Origin: an uncultured Ruminococcus sp.
GTDB taxonomy: Bacteria > Bacillota > Clostridia > Oscillospirales > Ruminococcaceae
DNA: 5,694 bases
Assembly (NCBI GenBank): GCA_947178195.1
Contig: CAMWXM010000185.1
Span: 1-5,694 of the forward strand
Direction: 5' to 3'
In this document: positions 1 through 5,694 of the stretch, in pieces
Position numbering within the stretch: the first letter of the stretch is position 1
Layout of the letters: each line of letters begins with the position of its first letter
Position numbers and translations under genes: made by a program
The notes under the pieces: generated by a model
Database searches by the model: none
Told to the model about the DNA's origin: nothing
What the model saw: only the letters and a program-made list of their open reading frames with translations

Positions 1-1
1 A

Positions 2-3000
2 ATGATAGGCGATCCTGAAAATAAATTTGTTTCTATTTTTAGAGAAGTGTGCGGACAAGATTCTCGCAGACCTCAGTTCGGAATGTACACCGGACGAACT
101 CCTTACCCCGGAAAAGAACCAAGTATTGATCAAGACAGAAAGCTTGAAAAAACACTTGCCAGAATATCATTTCCACAAAATGAATCTGAAAAAACTTTCT
201 TTAATCAGCTGCTGCAAGAAGGAAAAATTCCTGCTAAGGCAAATATGAAGCAATTTTTAAGTAGTCTTCATAATAATCGTCATATTCCTGATGAGGAAGA
301 TGCAGAACTGATTACCAGATTTGAAATGCAACAGTTTTGCCCAGACATACTTATTACTAACTATTCAATGCTGGAATATATGCTTCTTAGACCGAGAGAA
401 TCCAAAATATGGAATGACACGAAATCGTGGCTTAATGAAAATACGGAAAATAAATTGCTTTTTATAATTGATGAAGCACATATGTATAGAGGTTCTTCCG
501 GAGGAGAGGTTGCGTTATTAATTAGGCGTCTTTTTCATAAGTTAGGAATAAGCAGAGATAGAGTACAGTTCATTCTGACAACTGCCAGTATGCCTAATAA
601 TGATAGCAAAGATAAAGATTGTGTTATGAAGTTTGCCAATGAACTAACAGCGTCTGATAAAGCAGCTGCTTTTCGTTATCTTACAGGGGAAATAGAACCC
701 ATAAATGGCAAGCTAAAGTATGATATTCCAACAAGTCTTTTGTTGAACGCAGATGCCAGTGAATTTGAAGATAAGGATGATATTAATTTATCTGCTTTAA
801 GAAGATTTTGGAATGAAATTGATGGTTTTGACAAGAACATTAAATCATTAGATGCAATCTGTAATTGGATGTATAATAATATTATTTTTTATCGGCCATT
901 CCATGAGTTGATCAAACAATGCCGAGGTAATGCAGTTTCTTTAGGTGAATTAGCCGGCAGTATATTTCCAAAAGAAAGCCACGAAAATGCATATAAAGCT
1001 ATAAGTGTACTTTTGGCAATTGCTCCTCTTGCAAAAAACTTAAAAGGTTCTGTACTTTTCCCTGCAAGAATGCATATGCTTTTTAAAGGCATTAGTGGAG
1101 TATATGCGTGCGCAAATGCAAAATGCCCGCATTCTCATTCTGATGAGACACTTTCACTTGGAGAGCTTTTCTTATCGGACGGAGATTTAACTTGCCCTCA
1201 TTGCGGAAGCGTTGTTTATGAGTTGTATAATGATCGCCGCTGTGGGGCATTGTTTTTTAAAGGTTATATTTTAGAAAACGAAGATGATTTAAAAGAAAAC
1301 ACTTATTTATGGCGCTATTCAGGTCAACTGATAGATCATAGAATGAAAGAGATTCATCTTTTTATCCCTACAAACAATTTTGCTTTGCCGCACAAACAAG
1401 GAAAAAATGCAATAAAGCCATGTTATTTAGATATAAAGAGTGGATTTATCAACTTTAAAGATGATTCTGCTGCCAATAAACCATGGAGTCGAAAATTATA
1501 TTATTGTAGTTATTCAGCAGAGAGTCGTCCGCAAGTTATTACCTTTCCGACTTGCCCTCACTGTCGTCATCGTCTTTCCTCGTTACAATTGACATCTTTC
1601 AGCACCAGAGGAAACCAGTCGTTTTTTAATTTAATAAAATCTCAATTTCAGCTTCAGACGGCTGTACGCGGTAAAGATAATGAACCGGACAGACTTCCAA
1701 ACGCAGGCAGGAAAGTATTATTATTTTCGGACAGCCGACAAAGAGCGGCTAAGCTTGCTCGTGATATGTCCGAGGCATCAGATATATCGGCAGCACGTCA
1801 GCTGTTTGCAATGGCAATTAATGCTATGGAAGAACAGACCGTTGAACAGTCACTTAATTCAATTTATGATTTTTTCTGTCTTGTTGCCGGACGGGCTCAT
1901 GTTCAGATATTTCATGGAGATGAACGCATAAAATTTGCTGAAGATTGCAACGCAGCTATTAATAATTACAAACGTAGCGCTAAAAGAGGGAGAGATTACA
2001 GTCCTCGTTTTTCTATTGCAAATGCACCTGAAAAAATGCAAGAGTATCTTTTACGTTTGTTTTCAGGAGGATATAATACACTGTACGATTCTGCCACAAG
2101 CTGGATAGAGCCAACAGAACAGGCTCTTTTTGATGCAGTTGATTTACTGGAGGATAATAGAATCTATGTTAGCGATGAGGAATTTTTGGAAATATTCAAT
2201 GCATGGATAATAATGATATGTGATACTGCTACTGCAATCGGACACACCATTCCGGATACAGTACGCCTTAAGGTCAGACCTAACTATGACGGTTACGGAC
2301 TGAAAAAAGAATGGGGTTTTTCTAAAGAAATACGTGATATTCTTGAGTGGAAGGAAGGCTCTGAACCTGAAAACATATGGAAACGTATTTTAAAAGAGAC
2401 TTTTTTAGATTCTGCGCAACCCGATAACGGAAAGCTGTACTTAGATTTATCGCGTGTAAAGGCTCGTTTTGATATCAAACATGACTGGTATCGTTGTGAA
2501 CAATGTTCAGAAATTACGCCATATATGCTTAGAAAAAGATGTCCAAGCTGTGGATCCGATTCAATTCACAAAATGGAAGCCGAAGAATACAAGGCGCTCG
2601 ATTTTTGGCGTAAACCCATAGAGGACGCTTTAAATGGAGAATCCATTCATGTAATAAATACTGAAGAACATACTGCCCAGTTATCTCATAAAGATCAGCG
2701 TAACGATTTATGGAGTAAGACAGAGCAATATGAATTACGTTTTCAAGATATAATACCGGAAGGTGAAACACCTGTTGATATTTTAAGCAGCACAACAACA
2801 ATGGAAGTTGGAATAGATATTGGTTCACTGGTAGCAGTCGGATTAAGAAATATTCCACCGATGCGTGAAAACTATCAGCAGCGTGCCGGTCGAGCGGGTC
2901 GTCGTGGATCAAGTTTATCAACCATTGTTACATTTTGTGAAGACGGACCTCATGATACTCTCTATTTTAACAACCCTGTTCCAATGTTTCGAGGAGACCC

Positions 3001-4750
3001 AAGAAGACCATGGATTGATATTTGTAGTGAAAAACTTTTACAGCGGCATCTTGGAATGGTTATACTGCAAGAATTTCTGGCATTAAATCATATGAGCCTT
3101 GACAATATCCCTGCAGCAATATTTTTGAAGGATTGTATTGATGATTTTTCTGGGTATATTACGGAATACAACAAAAAAATTGATTCTCTCCTGTTGCCCA
3201 AAGGAGTTAAGTTTGATTACAGTAAATTTGCTAATGGAATGATTAAGTCTATAGCTGCACTGAAGGCTAAATGTATAGCTCACCCTGAATTATTTGGCGT
3301 TGAAGATGGCTCCAAAGAAACTGATGCTAAAAGTTTACTGGATGCTGTGTATGAGGAAGGTATTATTCCTACATATTCATTTCCTAAAAATGTGGTAAGC
3401 ACATATATACCGGATATGTATGGAAAAATTATGTATGAAGTAGATCGCGGACTTGATGTGGCAATAGGCGAATATGCTCCTGGAAGAGCAATTGTAGTTG
3501 ATAAGCAAACATATCAAATAGGCGGATTGTATTTTCCAAATAGTGAACGCAGGTATGGACAAGCTTTGACGCCCGCAAAATCGTATATTGAAGATCCAAA
3601 TTATCTTAAAGAAGTTATTTCTTGCTCGGAATGTGGTTGGTTTGGACTTAAGGAAGATAATATAAAAAAATGTCCGTTTTGCAGCAATAATAATTTAACT
3701 TTGACAAGAGAAATGCTGCGGCCATGGGGCTTTGCTCCAAGAAATGCAGAGGCAATATCTGATGTTCAATTAGAGGAAGAATACACGACAGTGCAACAGC
3801 CTCTTTATTCTACCTTGCCTGAAGCTGAGGAAATGTTTGTGATTTCGGGATGCAAAAACATGAGAATTGCTTCCAGAACAAATCAGCGTATTATAATGCT
3901 TAATAAGGGTTCAGCAAATAAAGGGTTTATGGTATGTAAGGATTGCGGCGCTGCAATGCCGGGAGAAAGTATATCTGTTCTTGATAACGTTCAAAGACCC
4001 TATAAATTTAAGTTTGCAAGAAGTAAGTGCCGACATCCCAATGCAATCAATGTTAATCTTGGATATGATTTTGTTACTGATATGCTGGTGCTTGAATTTA
4101 AGATTGATAATAATAAAATTGATGCGCATAGTAAAGATAATCCTTGGCTTTCAAGAGCTGCTCAATCATTGGCAGAGACTCTTAGACTTGCTGCAAGTAA
4201 AAAACTTGATGTTGAATTTACAGAATTAGTTACAGGATATCGATTAAGAAAGGGGGCAGACAAATCATTTGTTGATATATATTTATATGATAGCTTATCA
4301 AGTGGAGCAGGTTATGCTGTAAGTGTAGCTGAATCGATTAATGAGCTGCTTTTTGAAATGAAAGAGATGCTTATTTCATGCAGCTGTGAATCGGCTTGTT
4401 CCAAATGTCTGAAACACTACAGAAATCAGTTTGTTCATGGATTATTAGATCGATATGCAGCTCTTGATTTGTTATTATGGGGTATAGAAAGTATAAAATC
4501 ACCGCATATACCACATGAAAAACAAAAAGAAATGATTCTTTCACTAGTAAATATACTTAAAAATTCAGGATGTACTATTTTGCTTGAAGATAATGAAATA
4601 TTTGCTGAAGCAGGATCGTTAAAGAAAAAAATAGTTATTTATCCTGCTATGTGGCTTGAACCGAAAGCTCCAAATACGATTTTTGTTAGCGATGCTTATA
4701 TCAAGTATGCTAAACCTTATGCTGTTCAGAAGATACTCGATAATATGTAG
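2..4750 (+). CDS. Giant superfamily 2 DEAH-box helicase with C-terminal DUF1998 zinc module, DruE-like; 5' end outside the window
   Basis: Predicted ATP-driven nucleic-acid helicase or translocase. In the visible 1582 residues: RPQFGMYTG (23-31, helicase region Ib), DILITNYSMLEY (115-126), DEAH box (157-160, motif II), TTASMP (193-198, motif III), VLLFSDSRQR (572-581, motif IV), TTTMEVGIDIG (931-941, motif V) and QQRAGRAGRRG (959-969, motif VI). Cysteine clusters sit at 370/375/398/401, 502/518/521, 832/835/847/850, 1208/1211/1224/1227 and 1312/1315/1343. The end carries SSGAGYA (1433-1439) and C1460-x-C-x3-C-x2-C1469, typical of DUF1998. Walker A is absent only because the gene starts upstream; the Met at position 2 is probably internal. 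MrfA/YprA helicases with this core are about 750 residues, so this protein is at least twice as long, which favours DruE of Druantia phage defence. Helicase plus DUF1998 is well supported; the DruE assignment is inference. It ends in TAG, 187 bases before the next gene. Confidence 0.9.
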   Translation: MIGDPENKFVSIFREVCGQDSRRPQFGMYTGRTPYPGKEPSIDQDRKLEKTLARISFPQNESEKTFFNQLLQEGKIPAKANMKQFLSSLHNNRHIPDEEDAELITRFEMQQFCPDILITNYSMLEYMLLRPRESKIWNDTKSWLNENTENKLLFIIDEAHMYRGSSGGEVALLIRRLFHKLGISRDRVQFILTTASMPNNDSKDKDCVMKFANELTASDKAAAFRYLTGEIEPINGKLKYDIPTSLLLNADASEFEDKDDINLSALRRFWNEIDGFDKNIKSLDAICNWMYNNIIFYRPFHELIKQCRGNAVSLGELAGSIFPKESHENAYKAISVLLAIAPLAKNLKGSVLFPARMHMLFKGISGVYACANAKCPHSHSDETLSLGELFLSDGDLTCPHCGSVVYELYNDRRCGALFFKGYILENEDDLKENTYLWRYSGQLIDHRMKEIHLFIPTNNFALPHKQGKNAIKPCYLDIKSGFINFKDDSAANKPWSRKLYYCSYSAESRPQVITFPTCPHCRHRLSSLQLTSFSTRGNQSFFNLIKSQFQLQTAVRGKDNEPDRLPNAGRKVLLFSDSRQRAAKLARDMSEASDISAARQLFAMAINAMEEQTVEQSLNSIYDFFCLVAGRAHVQIFHGDERIKFAEDCNAAINNYKRSAKRGRDYSPRFSIANAPEKMQEYLLRLFSGGYNTLYDSATSWIEPTEQALFDAVDLLEDNRIYVSDEEFLEIFNAWIIMICDTATAIGHTIPDTVRLKVRPNYDGYGLKKEWGFSKEIRDILEWKEGSEPENIWKRILKETFLDSAQPDNGKLYLDLSRVKARFDIKHDWYRCEQCSEITPYMLRKRCPSCGSDSIHKMEAEEYKALDFWRKPIEDALNGESIHVINTEEHTAQLSHKDQRNDLWSKTEQYELRFQDIIPEGETPVDILSSTTTMEVGIDIGSLVAVGLRNIPPMRENYQQRAGRAGRRGSSLSTIVTFCEDGPHDTLYFNNPVPMFRGDPRRPWIDICSEKLLQRHLGMVILQEFLALNHMSLDNIPAAIFLKDCIDDFSGYITEYNKKIDSLLLPKGVKFDYSKFANGMIKSIAALKAKCIAHPELFGVEDGSKETDAKSLLDAVYEEGIIPTYSFPKNVVSTYIPDMYGKIMYEVDRGLDVAIGEYAPGRAIVVDKQTYQIGGLYFPNSERRYGQALTPAKSYIEDPNYLKEVISCSECGWFGLKEDNIKKCPFCSNNNLTLTREMLRPWGFAPRNAEAISDVQLEEEYTTVQQPLYSTLPEAEEMFVISGCKNMRIASRTNQRIIMLNKGSANKGFMVCKDCGAAMPGESISVLDNVQRPYKFKFARSKCRHPNAINVNLGYDFVTDMLVLEFKIDNNKIDAHSKDNPWLSRAAQSLAETLRLAASKKLDVEFTELVTGYRLRKGADKSFVDIYLYDSLSSGAGYAVSVAESINELLFEMKEMLISCSCESACSKCLKHYRNQFVHGLLDRYAALDLLLWGIESIKSPHIPHEKQKEMILSLVNILKNSGCTILLEDNEIFAEAGSLKKKIVIYPAMWLEPKAPNTIFVSDAYIKYAKPYAVQKILDNM

Positions 4751-4764
4751 ATTTCATATATAAA

Positions 4765-4820
4765 CTGTGCAAATGTATTAAATATTACAGCAGTTAAAGG
4801 TTTGCTGAAATCTGTGCAAA
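4765..4820. repeat. Short direct repeat CTGTGCAAA, two copies
   Basis: The 9-base word CTGTGCAAA occurs at 4765-4773 and again at 4812-4820, 47 bases apart, in the gap after the helicase gene. A related AGCAGTT word follows each copy (4789-4795 and 4829-4835), so this may be a diverged tandem duplication of about 40-47 bases. It could also be chance in AT-rich DNA. No function is evident. Confidence 0.35.
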
Positions 4821-4849
4821 ATTCTCTAAGCAGTTTATTTGTAATATTT
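4780..4849. repeat. Ten-base inverted repeat in the gap after the helicase gene
   Basis: AAATATTACA (4780-4789) is exactly complementary to TGTAATATTT (4840-4849), with a G-T wobble possible at each end. A second pair, ATAAACTG (4760-4767) and CAGTTTAT (4831-4838), interleaves with it in the order A-B-A'-B', which is pseudoknot topology. The stems are AT-rich with long loops and no following U-run, so this is a poor intrinsic terminator. It may be an RNA structure, an operator-like site or coincidence. Confidence 0.3.
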
Positions 4850-4870
4850 GGCAGAGCGGTTAATGTTTTG

Positions 4871-4899
4871 TTGACTTATGGCAAAAATGATGTTATACT
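4871..4899 (+). promoter_or_regulatory. Strong housekeeping (sigma-A/sigma-70) promoter for the pyrophosphohydrolase gene
   Basis: The -35 box TTGACT (4871-4876) and the -10 box TATACT (4894-4899) each differ from consensus by one base and are separated by the optimal 17 bases. TGT at 4891-4893 adds an extended -10 element. Transcription should start near 4906, leaving a leader of about 30 bases before the ATG at 4938. It separates expression of the downstream pair from the giant helicase. No clear operator palindrome overlaps it. Confidence 0.8.
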
Positions 4900-4937
4900 T
4901 ATTATGAGAAATTATATTTTGACATGGAGGTATTTTA

Positions 4938-5249
4938 ATGCCCACATATAATAAACTGGTTCGCAATAAAATCCCTGAAATAATTTCGTCATCGGGCAAG
5001 AAAGCAAACTGTCGTATTCTTGGTAAAGATGAGTACATAAAAGAGCTTGACCGAAAGCTTGACGAGGAATGTGCAGAATACCAGACTGACAAAAATATTG
5101 AAGAACTTGCGGATATACTGGAGGTCATATATGCGATTGCAGAAGCAAGAGGATATTCCGCTACGGAATTGGAGCGTGTTCGTCTGGAAAAATCTGAAAA
5201 GCGCGGTGGATTCATTCAGCGAATTTTCCTTGAAAATGTTGAGGATTAA
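4938..5249 (+). CDS. MazG-like nucleoside triphosphate pyrophosphohydrolase (house-cleaning NTPase, PRA-PH-like fold)
   Basis: A complete 103-residue soluble protein, expected to hydrolyse nucleoside triphosphates to monophosphate and pyrophosphate in the cytoplasm. The N-terminal YNKLVRNKIPEII (4-16) is the hallmark of the small 'predicted house-cleaning NTP pyrophosphatase' family (COG4997 type). The acidic metal-binding pattern of all-alpha NTP pyrophosphatases is present as EECAE (43-47) and EELAD (55-59), and the family ending KRGGF (88-92) is conserved. Length matches the family's usual 95-110 residues, so it appears intact. The start is set by GGAGG at 4926-4930, seven bases before the ATG, and by the promoter just upstream. 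It lies 52 bases ahead of the nuclease gene and probably shares its transcript. Family assignment is strong; substrate is unknown, and a histidine-biosynthesis role (HisE) is unlikely given the context and the COG4997-like ends. Confidence 0.9.
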   Translation: MPTYNKLVRNKIPEIISSSGKKANCRILGKDEYIKELDRKLDEECAEYQTDKNIEELADILEVIYAIAEARGYSATELERVRLEKSEKRGGFIQRIFLENVED

Positions 5250-5290
5250 AATTGAAAACGGTGATATTTTATAAAAGCAGATAAACAAAT

Positions 5291-5296
5291 GAGGTG
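5291..5296 (+). promoter_or_regulatory. Ribosome binding site that fixes the start of the nuclease gene
   Basis: GAGGTG lies five bases before the ATG at 5302. An in-frame TGA at 5290-5292 overlaps it, so translation in this frame cannot begin further upstream. The next in-frame ATG (5572) would cut the nuclease fold in half. Together these make 5302 the start. Confidence 0.75.
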
Positions 5297-5301
5297 ACAA
5301 T

Positions 5302-5694
5302 ATGCCAAAGTCAGAATATCATTATGCCTCCGGAAGCAGTGCTGAGAATTTATTTATAGAGCTTTTCAGTGATACTTTCGGTGCGGAAAAAGCAGGGTAT
5401 TTATATTCTCAATACCATTTTTATGATATTTATCAGAATGATCGTTTTGCAGATTTCTTTCTTGAAAATGGTGGAAGAAAAATTGCTTTTGAGATAGATG
5501 ATGAAGCGTCGCACAATAAAAATATTATATCCGATAATAAATTTTATGATGACCTGCTTAAACAAAACAGCATGGTCAATCTTGGTTGGGACGTGTTCCG
5601 CTGGGCTGTACGGCAGATGCAGAACCAGCCTGATACGGTCAAGGACGAGCTGCGTGTTTTTGTTGGCAGCAGTGCGGCTTTCCGTGAGATAGAG
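5302..5694 (+). CDS. Vsr/DUF559-like endonuclease domain, N-terminal part of a larger protein (probably a nuclease-helicase fusion); 3' end outside the window
   Basis: An open frame of 131 residues with no stop before the window ends. Residues 35-100 resemble the PD-(D/E)xK superfamily in its Vsr/DUF559 variant: RFADFF supplies Asp51, AFEIDDEASHN supplies Glu64, Asp66 and His71, and KFYDDLLKQN (80-89) leads into LGWDVFRW (94-101), the typical 'GW-x-V-x-RW' closing strand and helix. The usual catalytic Lys is replaced by Asp66, as in Vsr/DUF559-type relatives, so metal-dependent DNA cleavage is likely but not certain. From memory of similar Firmicutes proteins, the stretch after about residue 100 (RQMQNQPD, KDELRVF) is the linker leading to a DEAD/DEAH helicase; this is inference. 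It follows the pyrophosphohydrolase gene by 52 bases without its own clear promoter, suggesting co-transcription. GC content rises sharply after residue 93. Confidence 0.75.
   Translation, partial: MPKSEYHYASGSSAENLFIELFSDTFGAEKAGYLYSQYHFYDIYQNDRFADFFLENGGRKIAFEIDDEASHNKNIISDNKFYDDLLKQNSMVNLGWDVFRWAVRQMQNQPDTVKDELRVFVGSSAAFREIE

Noticed and set aside
2..4. ATG at position 2 as the true start of the helicase gene
   Set aside because: There is no upstream sequence for a ribosome binding site, and helicase motifs I and Ia, which must precede RPQFGMYTG, are missing. The gene most likely begins well upstream.
2529..2921. 130-codon open frame on the minus strand
   Set aside because: It lies antisense inside conserved helicase motifs V and VI, and its translation shows no recognisable domain. 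It is a shadow frame.
4801..4820. Possible terminator hairpin TTTGC/GCAAA after the helicase gene
   Set aside because: The stem is only five base pairs with a ten-base loop and no U-tract follows, so it does not qualify as an intrinsic terminator.
4835..5215. 126-codon open frame on the minus strand
   Set aside because: It runs opposite the conserved pyrophosphohydrolase and its promoter; its Ser/Arg-rich translation is typical of an antisense shadow.
5252..5275. Possible second promoter (TTGAAA plus TATAAA-like box) before the nuclease gene
   Set aside because: The spacing between the candidate boxes is about 12 bases, too short for a sigma-70 promoter. Co-transcription from 4871-4899 is simpler.
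5498..5692. 64-codon + strand frame near the right edge
   Set aside because: It overlaps the nuclease gene in another frame, has no ribosome binding site and no recognisable domain.
1..5694. CRISPR arrays, tRNA/rRNA genes, insertion sequences and transposase genes
   Set aside because: No regularly spaced repeats, tRNA-like cloverleaf, rRNA sequence, terminal inverted repeats or transposase motifs were seen.

Overview
The window reads as an accessory, defence-type locus from a low-GC Gram-positive bacterium, most likely a member of the Clostridia. The reasons are AT-rich coding sequence (some 60-base blocks near 27% GC), strong GGAGG-type ribosome binding sites and a near-consensus sigma-A promoter. 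The organism call is an inference from base composition and signals only. All recognised genes lie on the + strand.

Positions 2-4750 hold the C-terminal 1582 residues of a very large superfamily 2 helicase whose N-terminus, including the Walker A motif, lies upstream of the window. It has a DEAH box, helicase motifs III-VI, several cysteine zinc-ribbon clusters and a C-terminal DUF1998-type four-cysteine module. Size and architecture fit the DruE helicase of Druantia anti-phage systems best. Smaller MrfA/YprA-type helicases share the same core. The partner genes that would settle the Druantia question are not in view.

Positions 4751-4937 form a 187-base gap. It contains interleaved short repeats and then a strong promoter (TTGACT, 17-base spacer, TATACT with extended -10) about 30 bases ahead of the next gene.

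Positions 4938-5249 encode a complete 103-residue MazG-like, all-alpha NTP pyrophosphohydrolase. After 52 bases with no convincing promoter or terminator, a third gene begins at 5302 and runs off the window. Its visible 131 residues form a Vsr/DUF559-like endonuclease domain. From family resemblance I expect a superfamily 2 helicase to follow, but that part is not visible.

The three genes together (giant helicase, nucleotide pyrophosphatase, nuclease-headed protein) resemble a defence island. The last two look like one transcription unit, separate from the giant helicase. GC content jumps from about 28% to about 57% inside the third gene near 5580, which suggests a mosaic gene or a domain of different origin.
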